A stretch of 64,000 nt of DNA from Paulinella micropora (Eukaryota; Cercozoa; Imbricatea; Euglyphida), in contig BJOX01000288.1 of assembly GCA_009731375.1 (NCBI GenBank), positions 25,882-89,881 on the forward strand, read 5' to 3'. Positions 7,258 to 17,000 of this stretch are shown one piece after another. The notes beneath the pieces were generated by a model. It worked only from the letters and a program-made list of their open reading frames with translations. It ran no database searches and was not told where the DNA came from. Both the position numbers and the translations under genes were made by a program. The stretch's first letter is position 1, and every line of letters starts with the position of its first letter.

Positions 7258-7788
7258 ATGACTACTCACCAGAGAAATTTGGTCGCACAAGATGGAGCCG
7301 ATAATTTTGTTAATGTTAAGTGTGAAGCCAATGGAACAATTAAAACAAGTTTAACAGCACAAAATCCTGACGAAAAGTTTGTAAATGTCAAAGTTGGATA
7401 TCATGGACACGTTGAAACTAATAATATGAAAACTACCTTCGGAGAAACAACGACTGCGCAATTAACACCAGTATTACAAGAAATCTTTCCATATACCATT
7501 AATACAAGGGTATGGACAAAAACAGAAACAAATGCGACCGTTTCATTTCTGAATAATATGGCTGAAATGACAACAACTGCTGATGATACAGCACAAGCAA
7601 TAATGGTAAGTAAAAAAAGAATAAAATACAGAACTAGAACTGGAATTATGTGTCGCTTTACTGCCTTATGGGATATAGATGAAACCGAGGGCTATCAGTC
7701 ATTTATTGGAATAGGAGAAAGTGATGTCAACAACGGATTCTATTTTTTATGGATGATGCCGCCGGAATGCACATTCTTCATTCAATAG
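7258..7788 (+). CDS. Fibre-like virion protein, N-terminal frame, copy 1
   Basis: 176 aa from ATG at 7258, shortly after the capsid stop and an AT-rich TTTTATATAAACAAACA leader. The N-terminus has two similar units (DNFVNVKCEANGTIKTSL and KFVNVKVGYHGHVETNN), followed by a beta-rich domain with YRTRTGIMCRFTALWD and SFIGIGESDVNNGFYF. Such proteins with beta-rich C-terminal parts occur in PLVs and giant viruses and are thought to be attachment or fibre proteins. This frame ends at TAG 7786-7788, in the middle of the domain; the natural continuation is in the -1 frame from 7749. Confidence 0.65.
   Translation: MTTHQRNLVAQDGADNFVNVKCEANGTIKTSLTAQNPDEKFVNVKVGYHGHVETNNMKTTFGETTTAQLTPVLQEIFPYTINTRVWTKTETNATVSFLNNMAEMTTTADDTAQAIMVSKKRIKYRTRTGIMCRFTALWDIDETEGYQSFIGIGESDVNNGFYFLWMMPPECTFFIQ
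7743..7749 (+). promoter_or_regulatory. Candidate -1 ribosomal frameshift heptamer TTTTTTA
   Basis: In the frame of the upstream gene the bases read T-TTT-TTA, the X-XXY-YYZ heptamer known from HIV-1. A -1 slip enters exactly the frame that stays open downstream, whose first codon after the slip is ATG 7749. The zero-frame stop is 36 bases downstream. A small GAATG-CA-CATTC hairpin lies about 20 bases after it; no strong pseudoknot was seen. The alternative is loss of one T from an ancestral T7. Confidence 0.4.
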
Positions 7789-8582
7789 CAGGAGATGACA
7801 ATTTTATTCAGCAAGAAGACTGGGACGACCCGTGCGATGGCACTAGAGATATGCCACTCATTGATTGGAGTAAGGGAAACGTATTTCAAATTCAATTTCA
7901 ATATTTAGGCTTTGGTGCTATTAAGTTTTCTATTAAAAATCCAAAGACAGGCGAATTTCAATTAATACACACTATTAAATAATATGCAAACGCTCATACT
8001 GCGGTTAGTCTGCGAAATACGACTTTACCATTTTCTGCTGGTATATTTAATGCTAATGGAGGAACGGGAATACAGATTTTAAAAACGGCGAGTTGTAGTT
8101 TGTTTGTTGAGGGAACCAACACTATTAATACGAGTATTACAAATACGGCGGAAGGAGACGAAAAAACAAACACCACCGAAAGCCCTATTTTAAGTATCAG
8201 GAATAAAGCAAAATATGATGCAGGTGGTGCTAACCTTACCAACTATTCAAATGTCTTTCCTTCATTAATAAGTATTACTAATGAGGATACAAAAGCAAAT
8301 ATTGTAAAAATGATATTGAACGGGACACTGACGGGGGCTGGTTTTGTTGATGTGGATGCTAAAACTTCAATTGTAAATATAGATACAAAAGCGTCCGCTG
8401 TAGCGAGTGGAACAACAATTTTTAAACTTTATGTAAATGCAACCTCAACACAACAGATTAATCTCAGAACGTACGATATTCAATTAACACCGAATGATGT
8501 TTTGACATTCACACAAAAGGCTGTGTCGGCAGGGGCTGGTAATACTATTAATGTTATTGCTAATTTCATAGAGGATCAGTGA
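7749..8582 (+). pseudogene. Fibre-like virion protein, C-terminal frame, copy 1, with a premature stop
   Basis: The -1 frame relative to 7258 stays in one register from ATG 7749 to TGA 8580-8582 except for TAA at 7980-7982, where copy 2 has TAT (41887-41889). Copy 2 encodes 277 aa in this frame. Features are HILHSIAGDDNFIQQEDW, DWSKGNVFQIQFQYLGFGAIKF (a pattern typical of these fibre-like proteins) and a Thr/Asn-rich C-terminal part. Copy 1 could make only the first 77 residues of this part, so it is probably inactive here. Confidence 0.65.
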
Positions 8583-8599
8583 AGCAAAAAAGAACTAAT

Positions 8600-8977
8600 T
8601 TATCTTACTTTACTTTTTTTTTTTGGTATTATTTTTTTAACATTACCTTTTACAACACGAGTGGATTCGCTCGTGTTCTTTGCTATATCTTCACCTACTG
8701 CGGTAGCATTTGCTATCTCTTCACCTACATTAGCCTTTATTTCGGTAATTCCTGTCTCTTTTAAATCAGTCTCCTTAAATGGTGTGCTTGGCTCATCAAC
8801 CAACACGTTTTCTAACGGAATAACTACTTTAACATTATCATCCCTCGGCTTGTATTGCTCATAGAAAGAAACAATGTCAGGTTTAGTCCATTTAATTGTC
8901 TGCTTTTTAACTTCGCTGTCAATGTTCCATTTTTCAATTTCGTTTAAGTAGTCCTGTTTGGTGCTGAGTTCGCTCAT
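8600..8977 (-). CDS. Lys/Glu-rich PLV protein, 125 aa, copy 1
   Basis: ATG at 8977 with TATAG nine bases upstream on the minus strand. It runs convergent to the fibre gene with only 17 bases between the stops. The N-terminal 45 residues look like a small helical domain (YLNEIEKWNIDSEVKKQTIKWTKPDIVSFYEQY), followed by a low-complexity charged tail ending KKIIPKKKSKVR. The fold and function are unknown. Copies lie at 42507-42884 and 51004-51375; in the latter a one-base change in a T run alters the last residues. Confidence 0.55.
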   Translation of the reverse strand: MSELSTKQDYLNEIEKWNIDSEVKKQTIKWTKPDIVSFYEQYKPRDDNVKVVIPLENVLVDEPSTPFKETDLKETGITEIKANVGEEIANATAVGEDIAKNTSESTRVVKGNVKKIIPKKKSKVR

Positions 8978-9009
8978 TAATGTATACTATAAAATTTCAT
9001 TTTATTTTA

Positions 9010-9297
9010 TTATAAATATTTTTTTACTTCCGTCTTAATGTCTGTAAATTTCTCGAACCAAGGTTGCTTTTGAACCCATTCAAGATATGGCTTATCAATT
9101 AAAGCAATGTCAGAAACCTTCTTCCCGCGATATTTACCAAACGGAAAAATATCCTTAGGCTTTCCTTCTCTACTTTTTTCAATTGCCTTAATTTCTTCAT
9201 CAATTATTTTTTGTACATCTTTTACTGAAAAGAATTCCTTATTCTTCTCAATTGAAAGTTGTTCAAATTTTTCACATAGTCTAGTGAGGGTGGTCAT
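9010..9297 (-). CDS. PLV protein with an exonuclease-X C-terminal-like motif, 95 aa, copy 1
   Basis: ATG at 9297 with a GTCTATATAGAC palindrome just upstream. Residues about 52-80 read PFGKYRGKKVSDIALIDKPYLEW, the short PFGKYKG...YLxW motif found at the C-terminus of exonuclease X and as a stand-alone module in phages and PLVs. No nuclease catalytic domain is present, so a DNA-binding or accessory role is more likely than nuclease activity. The N-terminal half is a charged helix. Identical copies lie at 42917-43204 and 51408-51695. Confidence 0.6.
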   Translation of the reverse strand: MTTLTRLCEKFEQLSIEKNKEFFSVKDVQKIIDEEIKAIEKSREGKPKDIFPFGKYRGKKVSDIALIDKPYLEWVQKQPWFEKFTDIKTEVKKYL

Positions 9298-9299
9298 TG

Positions 9300-9311
9300 G
9301 TCTATATAGAC
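9300..9311 (-). promoter_or_regulatory. GTCTATATAGAC palindrome before the minus-strand gene
   Basis: Perfect 12-bp palindrome two bases upstream of the ATG at 9297 (minus). It contains TATAG in both directions and is conserved in all three PLV copies. Confidence 0.4.
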
Positions 9312-9312
9312 T

Positions 9313-9648
9313 GGTAAAAAATTTTATGGAAAAAAATTAATTAATCAAACTCGCAATAGGGAGGACTTTTAATTTTTTCAAAAAAGATAACTAAGTTCAG
9401 GACACCAAGAAAAACTAAGAAACAGGTTTTAATGTCTCTTAGTGTTTATTTGGCAAAAGATAGATAAGTTATCTTTTTTATAGTTTGAGAGAAATTCAAA
9501 TATAGACTATTTAAGGCTTAATGATTGTTATATTGAATTTGGATAAAATTATGTATATTTTTATTGAAATTAATAGTAAGACTAATTTATATAAAAATAG
9601 GCTTATTTTATATAAAAAGATAAGTGTCCTATAGTAATACCTATAATA
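9313..9648. other. Right terminal noncoding region of the PLV
   Basis: AT-rich, no reading frame of note. It contains a 13-bp inverted repeat, AAAAAAGATAACT (9380-9392) with AGTTATCTTTTTT (9467-9479). The region is repeated at 51711-52046 and, up to 9479, at 43220-43386. A terminal inverted repeat cannot be tested because the left end is outside the window. Confidence 0.55.
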
Positions 9649-9978
9649 GTACATGTCCCGAGTTCAATCAGTGACATGGAATGCGTATGCACAAAGGTTT
9701 GTTCAACTGTTGTGGTGAGATAAATGAGAGGGATGCTTTTTATTTGCTTGCACGTTTACTTTTTTTGCTTTCTACATTATGCATCATTTATATGTACTGT
9801 ATAACGTATATATATGTATAAATTTTTCTCTGCATCTCTTTCTCTCAGTCTCTCTGTTACTTCTCTCTCTCTCTCTCTCTCTCTTTTTCTCTCTCTATCT
9901 CTCTCTCTCTAGTCTCTCTGTCGATCTATCTTTCTTTCTTTCCTTCTCTCAAGACACTCTGTTTTAATTTATTGCTTG

Positions 9979-10009
<31 letters not shown>

Positions 10010-10161
10010 TCTCTCTGTGTGTGAGAGAGAGAGAGAGATCCCTGACTGCGTACATAGAAAGATATACTGTTTTTTGAAATTTTGACATGTGCCCCGAGGG
10101 TGCTCGCAACTTCCGACACGAAAATTCAATAGAGCTCATCCACACGCGTTGATGCAAAAAA
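9649..10161. repeat. Host repeat unit next to the PLV right end
   Basis: From GTACATGTCCCGAG onward the sequence matches host units at 10853, 39113, 52047 and 53400: a GTACATG block, an AT-rich block with TATATATGTATAAATTT, CT tracts, then CCCTGACTGCGTACATAGAAAG and part of a foldback arm. Because related units without PLV exist, the virus/host boundary can be put at 9648/9649. It ends at a 10-N gap (10162-10171). Confidence 0.6.
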
Positions 10162-10171
10162 NNNNNNNNNN

Positions 10172-10461
10172 ATTGTTGAACTGTATAGTTCAGAGCGTGT
10201 GGCCCGTACACAACGACATGATCATAAGTAAGTCCTCTATAGATACATGCGTGCATATATACATCCATACGTATCTATCTATCTATCTGTCTATCTATCT
10301 ATCTATCTTTCTATGTACGTCACCTTCATATTTCAAGCCATACCTTGGAATATCAAGGTATACCTTGACTAGTTCAAGGTATACCTTGACTAGTTCAAGG
10401 TATACCTTGACTATTTCAAGGTATACCTTGGATATGTAAGGTAAACATTGAAAGGCTAAGT
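10172..10461 (+). pseudogene. Partial duplicate of exon 2 end and intron 2 of the chromodomain gene
   Basis: 10173-10228 repeats the last 56 bases of the exon ending at 12317, followed by the same GTAAGT donor and the same intron with CTAT repeats and AAGGTATACCTT palindromes. The rest of the gene is absent. It is a truncated duplication starting at an N gap. Confidence 0.6.
10335..10445. repeat. Array of TCAAGGTATACCTTGA palindromes
   Basis: About four AAGGTATACCTT cores (one imperfect) spaced about 25 bases apart by CTAGT or CTATT. Confidence 0.8.
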
Positions 10462-10577
10462 CCTTGCATGTCTATTTCTTCGGATGCTGCGTGGCAGGAT
10501 AATCTCAAGGGCGATTTCCCGCCGATAAACCAAGAGGAGATGCAGACCTTGAATCACAGATCTCTCTCTACCTCTCT

Positions 10578-10615
<38 letters not shown>

Positions 10616-10657
10616 GTCTCTCTCTCTCTCTCTCNNNNNNNNNNACCTCTCTCTCTG

Positions 10658-10699
<42 letters not shown>

Positions 10700-11084
10700 T
10701 CACGACAACGTATGCTTGAGTGCCTGTCCTACGTGGCATTGATTAAGTACGGACCCTAGTCTTTGTGATGGTTGGTGTACCCATTGCAAAACTACGTGCT
10801 TTCAGAACGACTTTGCAGACGTAGGAATGAACATCTTTTGATGTGTATTGCTGGTACATGTCCCGAGTTACCTCCGTGACGTAGAAGGCGTATGCACAAA
10901 GGTTTGTTCTACGGTTTTACGATAAACGCATGTGCGAGGGTTGGCTTTTTATTTGCTTGCACGTTTTACTTTTTTTACTTACTATATGATGCATCATTTA
11001 TATGTACTGTACTTTCTCGTTTCTCTCAATCTCTCTCTCTCATTTCTCTCTTTCTTTTCTTTCCTTTTTTCAAGATATGTCTCA

Positions 11085-11154
<70 letters not shown>

Positions 11155-11265
11155 CAAGGTATACCTTGCCTTACCAAAGTATACCTTGCCCTACCAAGGT
11201 ATACCTTGAATCACAGATCTCTCTCTACCTCTCTCCCTCCCTCTCGATCTCTCTCTCTCTTTCTT

Positions 11266-11353
<88 letters not shown>

Positions 11354-11587
11354 TCACGACAACGTATGCTTGAGTGCCTGTCCACGTGGCATTGATTAAG
11401 TACGGGCCCTAGTCTTTGTGATGGTTGGTGTACCCATTGCAAAACTACGTGCTTCGGAACGACTTTGCAGACGTAGGAATGGACATCTTTTGATGTGTAT
11501 TCTTTTATGCATCATTTATATGTACTGTATATATATATATATACATAAACTTTTCTCTGCATCTCTTTCCCTCTGTCTCTCTGTTGC

Positions 11588-11642
<55 letters not shown>

Positions 11643-11650
11643 ATTTCTCT

Positions 11651-11687
<37 letters not shown>

Positions 11688-11811
11688 CTCTCTTTCTTTT
11701 CTTTCTCTCTCTCAAGATACTCTATGTCTTAATTTATTGCTTGCGCTCTCTCTCTTCTTTCCTTCTCTCAAGATATGTCTCAATGTCTCTCTCTCTCTCC
11801 CTCCCTCTCGA

Positions 11812-11851
<40 letters not shown>

Positions 11852-11853
11852 AG
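10462..11853. repeat. Host repeat units and CT microsatellites
   Basis: Two successive units with the blocks TGCCTGTCC...GTGGCATTGATTAAG, CATTGCAAAACTACGTGC and GCAGACGTAGGAATG, broken by long (CT)n tracts and palindromes at 11155-11215. An N gap lies at 10635-10644. Nearly the same sequence occurs at 53035-54506. Serine- and leucine-rich reading frames here are microsatellite translations. Confidence 0.6.
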
Positions 11854-11955
11854 CATCAAAGGCAGTGCTGCAGGACTTGCGGACAAAGCAGCCGTTTTGT
11901 GAGATTTCGTCGTCGTCTCGGAGGTACAGTCTTTCTTCCCTCAGGCTTTGCTACC

Positions 11956-11992
<37 letters not shown>

Positions 11993-12638
11993 CGCCATCA
12001 TTGTCCTGGCGTGCTCACTAGCTGGGGTCTTGGCGACAAAATTACATTTGCACAACTGCAACGTGTGTACCCTCAACGGGACCCCGCTACGGCTTGGGCG
12101 GAGGACATCATGCCTTTGGGCAACGTGGACGCATGCAATCACGATCGCTACGGGCTACCAAACGTGCAGCCGTTCCAGCGCCAATGTCCCCCTGGCGCAT
12201 TGCGTTTGGGAGAGTGCCCGGAAGTCACCAAGACGTCTGAGCACATGACGTTTCTGAACCAATTGTTGAACTGTATAGTTCAGAGCGTGTGGCCCGTACA
12301 CAACGACATGATCATAAGTAAGTCCTCTATAGATACATGCGTGCATATATACATCCATACGTATCTATCTATCTATCTGTCTATCTATCTATCTATCTTT
12401 CTATGTACGTCACCTTCATATTTCAAGCCATACCTTGGAATATCAAGGTATACCTTGACTAGTTCAAGGTATACCTTGACTAGTTCAAGGTATACCTTGA
12501 CTATTTCAAGGTATACCTTGGCTATTGCAAGGTATACCTTGGATATGTAAGGCAAACATTGAAAGGCTAACATACACATGCATTTATTTACATGCATACA
12601 TACACACACACACACACACGTACACACAGACGGACATG

Positions 12639-12669
<31 letters not shown>

Positions 12670-12687
12670 GCATTTATTTACATACAT

Positions 12688-12751
<64 letters not shown>

Positions 12752-14013
12752 GTACACACACACACTTGTTGTAAGCAGGTATGGAGCGGTGGTTCATGGC
12801 AATGAACAAGAAGAATGCACGCGACTACGACCCGAAGGCGGAGGAGCTCTGGTGGAAGTTTTTTTAATATGTAACCCTGAACTTGCTCTACTGCGATGAA
12901 AATATGTTTCGATTGTGTACTCAAGGGTACGGTCGTTGTACCAAAACGATCATCAGGGTTGGATGAATCGTTTGCAGCTGTGGGCCTCCAGGCAAAAGAG
13001 GGAGGGACGCAAGAGCAAGAAGACCAAGCCCAAGTGTATGTGTGTGTGTGTGTGTGTGTTAGAGTGTGTGTTAGTGTGTGTTTAATTTGTGTACGCAGGC
13101 GTGCATGCGTGGTGCTTGTAGGCAAGCGTCCCCAGCTGCTCAAGGACAGTGACGAGAGCGAGGAGGAGCACAAGGACAGTGACGAGAGCGACAAGGGTAT
13201 GTATGTGAGTGCGGCTGTGTGTTGGGGTATGTTTGTTCACGCACCGTCGCGTGCATGAAGTTATGTAGTACAGACAAGTATGAAACACTTGAACTGGCGC
13301 TTGTAGGAAGCGCCAAGCCTACAAGCGCCAAGCGTCGCAAGACGGCGAAGAAGAAGAACAAGAAAGAGATGAAGAAGGACAAGGAGGAACAGCAGGAAAG
13401 CTCAGGCGATGAGTCCACCAGCGACGACACAGAGGGGACGGCTGAGAAAGGTATGTTTGTGTACGCACGCCTGCATGAAGTTATGTAGTACAGACAAGTA
13501 TGAAACACTTGAACTGGCGCTTGTAGGAAGCACCAAGCGTTGCAAGATGGGGAAAGGGAAAAAGGAGAAGAACGAGAAGGGGAAGAAGGAGAGAGAGGCG
13601 GGGAAGAGGAAGAAGGAGAAAGAGGCGGGGAAGGGGAAGAAGGAGAAAGAGGCGGGGAAGGGGAAGAACGAGAAAGAGGCGGGGAAGGGGCAGAAGAACA
13701 AAAAGAATGCCAACAAGTCCAGCTCAGGCACTATCAGTGCAATCTCACATAGACACAGTCACGCACACACATGTACTACCCCTGACGTTCAGGGATGCAG
13801 GCCTCCTCCTCTGCTAGTGACGACGTTTTGGAAGGACATGTTGAAGCAGAGGTGGAGAAGTTGTTGAAACTGAGGGTGAAAAAAGGGACAAAGGAATATC
13901 TTGTTCGATGGAAAGGGTTTTCCGACGAGCACGATTCGTGGGAGCCAGAACAGAATCTCACTAACTGTGACCGTTTGCTGGCTGAGTTCCTAGAACAGTC
14001 TGGTGAAAAGTGA
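11854..14013 (+). CDS. Multi-exon host gene ending in a chromodomain
   Basis: A phase-consistent GT-AG model gives exons 11854-11923, 12022-12317, 12779-12851, 12992-13035, 13122-13196, 13307-13450, 13527-13736 and 13793-14013 (about 377 codons; the 5' end is uncertain). The first exons encode an unrecognised domain (WGLGDKITFAQLQRVYPQRD, NQLLNCIVQSVWPVHNDMI). The middle exons are Lys-rich and acidic (KDSDESEEEHKDSDESDK, repeated EAGKGKKEK). The last exon carries a chromodomain: EVEKLLKLR...EYLVRWKGFSDEHDSWEP, with the aromatic cage positions apparently present, then NLTNCDRLLAEFLEQ. Chromodomains bind methylated histone tails; they also occur at the end of some retrotransposon integrases, but no integrase is seen. 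Introns carry microsatellites and palindromes. Confidence 0.6.
13197..13526 (+). repeat. Tandemly duplicated intron/exon unit in the chromodomain gene
   Basis: Introns 13197-13306 and 13451-13526 share their last 50-odd bases, from GCATGAAGTTATGTAG to GGCGCTTGTAG, and the exons after them both start GAAGC-CCAAGC. All flanking introns are phase 1. This is a direct sign of duplication of a unit containing the intron end plus the exon start. Confidence 0.75.
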
Positions 14014-14350
14014 ATTCTTTTGTGCAGACTGTTTATTAAAAAGTAAAATCTTGTATACGTGGAACAACCATATGGACATAGTCTGCAACGGCGTTCATGC
14101 CCAGACTTTTCAAGGTATACCTTGAATGTTTAAGGCATACCCTGCCTTTTTAAGGTATTCCTTGACTTGTAAGGTATACCTTGGCTTTTCTGTAAGAGAG
14201 AGAAAGAGAGAGAGAGAGAGGGAGGGAGGGAGGGAGGGAGGGAGGGAGAGGGAGAGAGAGAGAGAGAGAGATAAGATAAGATAAGATAAGATAAGATAAG
14301 ATAAGATAAGATAAGATAAGATAAGATAAGATAAAGGCTACAAGAAGCTG
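14014..14350. repeat. 3' flank with palindromes, GAGG tract and (GATAA)n
   Basis: Four variant AAGGTATACCTT palindromes (14108-14185), a purine tract (14190-14270) and about 13 copies of GATAA (14271-14335). No gene. Confidence 0.75.
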
Positions 14351-14830
14351 GGTTCGAATTCTCTGAGGATGAACTGTTGCTTGTTGGAGAATTTGCAATT
14401 CCAAGTTGCGCGATTTTGATTTTGTCTAACACTTCTACCTCGGACCTGAGGGAGAGGGAGAGAGAAAGACAGCTGCTTTCGGTCCTGACTCACGCTCATG
14501 ACCACTTCAATTCAGGCTCCAAGAAGTCCACTTCCTCTCCTTCCTCTTCGTCTTCTTCCTCTTCGTCTTCTTCCTCTTCGTCTTCTTCCTCTTCGTCTTC
14601 TTCCTCTTCGTCCGCGCCTGCTGCGCCTGTGACTGTGGCAGCGAAACAGGTACACCTACCTTTCCTGTTACATATGTTTATATCTACTCAAACTGAATGC
14701 ACAGCGCACTTGGAAGACAAATGTGACCATGCCTATGTATTTATTGATGTAGTTATGGATTGAGGTATTTGGTGTTATTGTTGTTGTATATTACAACACA
14801 TAACCAAGCCAATTGTTTACAAGTTGAAAT
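14351..14830. other. Unassigned stretch with a serine-coding repeat
   Basis: 14520-14612 is a repeat of TCCTCTTCGTCTTC type that would encode poly-serine. An open frame runs from 14377 to 14763, but without splice or domain support it cannot be called a gene. The rest shows nothing recognisable. Confidence 0.3.
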
Positions 14831-15290
14831 GCTGTCGGTTGTGACCCTATTCCTGTACTTGGGGTAAGTTGGAGCTGGTCCGAAGGATTCCATCTTGTTA
14901 CACCGCCGACTTCATGGGCAAGGCCCGGTTTTTCGGGTCGCACATAGTCGGATAGATGCATGTACAAGGTGCCCCGTGTTGCCCAGGCCTTCCTAGTTGG
15001 TCAGGATGCCGGTCACAACCAAGCTTTCAATTTGTCTGGGTGCTGCCCGTCCAGTTGGGCAGTCACCAAACACAATTGGCGAGAGTCCCCTTCTGGGGAC
15101 ATTTTTTACATTGTAAATATATATTACTAATACTAATCAATCATGGTCACCAGAATGAGTATGGTGTGTGTGTATGGTGTGTGTTTATTAATGTAGTTAT
15201 CGATTGATGTACTTGGTGTGTGTGTGTCCCCGGGGGGGGGGGGGGGGTGTTGTTGCTAGGCTTTATTAGCTGTAGCCACCAAAATTTCAA
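14831..15290 (+). pseudogene. Decayed first part of the zinc-finger/methyltransferase locus, copy A
   Basis: Coding-like pieces in two frames: one with TADFMGKARFFGSHIVG ending in TAG, then in another frame VPRVAQAFLVGQDAGHNQAF. They are kept almost unchanged in copy B (from 54831). A G run of about 15 bases near 15230 corresponds to an N gap in copy B. The family is unknown. Confidence 0.35.
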
Positions 15291-15319
15291 TAGAGTATGA
15301 GAAAGCTCACGAACCGCAG

Positions 15320-15765
15320 GAAAAAAAAAGGGTGCGTTGCGCTGTGGGTTTCGATGCGGGATTTTTGTCCCTGGTCGACATCCAGGATGGGAGGGGTTTT
15401 ACGTTGTGGCGGTCCCCAAGGTTTCCAAGCAGATGGGCAAACTGTGGATCGGCTGCCCTAGGACTGTCATCATGGCCTATGGGGGTGAGTATGTAAAGAG
15501 CGACTCAGTTTGCCCGGAGGAAGAGAAGCACGCACGAGCCATAGAAGTGGGCAAGGAAAGAAAATTAGTGTTCACTGACGAAGTGAGGGGGAGACTCTTA
15601 GCTGCTCGCAACAAGAGTCATGAAGTTCTACATGAAGCTCTGTACCGGGAGGGTGGGGGATTTGCCCAGCATAGTTTGCGGCCCGATTGTGAAGCAGCAA
15701 TAGAGAATGATGGAGCTCGTGTTTTAATTCGGTCTATCGAAAACATTTTTTCGGTCAATGCATAA
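15320..15765 (+). CDS. Host coding segment of unknown function, copy A
   Basis: Open frame of about 145 codons to TAA at 15763-15765, without a clear ATG; a splice acceptor CCGCAG lies at 15314-15319. The product includes GWEGFYVVAVPKVSKQMGK and a helical, charged C-terminal half. Copy B at 55169-55614 is nearly identical. Palindromes follow. It may be an exon of the same gene as the methyltransferase segment downstream, but no splice model was established. Confidence 0.4.
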
Positions 15766-15899
15766 CCATTCACTACGGCAATGAGTGCTTACAGTGGATG
15801 CGGAATATCGGACAGGAAGTAGGATCCCTGGTTTGGAACTGTACAATTCCATTTAAAAAAATGTATACCTCTGTTGTGTCTCTCTCTCCTCTGCAAAGT

Positions 15900-16020
15900 T
15901 CAATGCATACCTTGACTTTTCAAGGTATACCTTGACCTTTCAAGGTATACCCTGACGTTTCAAGGTATACCTTGACTTTCTAAGGCATACCTTGGTTTTT
16001 TTAAGGTAATCCTTGGCCTT
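15900..16020. repeat. Array of TCAAGGTATACCTTGA-type palindromes
   Basis: Five or six exact or variant copies spaced by CTTT or CGTT. They lie between two coding segments and are repeated in copy B at 55749-55869. Confidence 0.8.
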
Positions 16021-16091
16021 TTTTTCTACACTCGATGTGCACATGTACACTAGTCCGCAAAGTTGTTTGCATGCCTACCTGGTGGTAGGCG

Positions 16092-16764
16092 ATGTCAACA
16101 ACATTGGTAAAAAGGCTGCCGCCCTGGAGATGTGAGGTGACAGGTTGCGATAGTGTAAATTTCTTTACGCAGTCAAAGTGTAGAGCTTGCAACGCGTTAT
16201 GCCCCCTGTTCATGGCACAACCTGACCCAAGAAATTGGGCTGTGTCTGATGTCTTGGCGATTCATGGTGCATTCAAAAACAGTGTCGACCTCCTAGACAT
16301 TACTGAGAAGGGGATAGGGGGAACTCTAAGCATGACAGGAGTATTATCAGCAGTGAATGCGGTACCGTATTGCGAAAGGGCAGATTACATGTTTTGGGAC
16401 ATAGGTTGTGGAGTCGGGAACGTTCTTCTCGCAGCCATGGTTTTTGGGTATGGACGCGTGACGGGTAACGTTGGAGCAAAACGATTGTTCTAGGGAATGG
16501 AAGTTGAAAGTGGGCAAGGCTAGTGTTGTTAGCCAAGAAAGTGGACATGCAGAATTGTGGACTCAACAAGATCCTGTGGTGTGGTGGAAAGCTAGAGTAC
16601 AGAACACTGTTGATTTGGAGCGTTATTTCAAAAAATACAGATGGCACGGCAACGGTGGTGGTGTTTCTATTCTGGACAGCTTGGCAGGCAGGGCACAAGG
16701 AAGTAGTGTTGCATTTCATACGCACATGCCCACAGATCAAGTATGTCCTGGTAGCAGATGAGAG
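16092..16764 (+). pseudogene. Zinc-finger plus class I methyltransferase-like gene, frameshifted, copy A
   Basis: ATG at 16092 opens 133 codons with a four-Cys zinc ribbon or RanBP2-like finger (WRC, C19, SKCRAC at about residues 12-33) and a SAM-binding motif I, YMFWDIGCGVGNVLLAAM, near residue 100. The frame ends at TAG 16491-16493. The expected second half of such a fold (FLFWTAWQAGH, CPQIKYVLVADES) follows in another frame up to TGA or TAG near 16764. DOT1-like enzymes or other class I methyltransferases would fit; the catalytic residues cannot be assigned. Copy B (55941-56613) has the same break, so the lesion, or an unrecognised intron, predates the duplication. Confidence 0.5.
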
Positions 16765-17000
16765 CTAGCGGCCTCAAGGGCATAAGCTTGCATTTTAGAT
16801 GCTTGAACAGGCAGGTTTCACTTTGCATAGATACAGACCGCGTTTGACAATTACACGTAGTTCAGGTTCGGAAAAATTTGTTCTGGTGTGTTGGAAAAGA
16901 CTGAAATAATAAAAGTTTGACTCGTATTTCAACTTTGAAGTGTGATGCATCCGAGATGCGCTACTAATTGTACTTGCATGTGTGGTAGTAGTTTTATGGA

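Noticed and set aside
10892-11399. Serine/leucine-rich secreted proteins in the CT tracts (also 53477-54034)
   Set aside because: All three frames of (CT)n are open and give the same kind of product; no splice or domain support.
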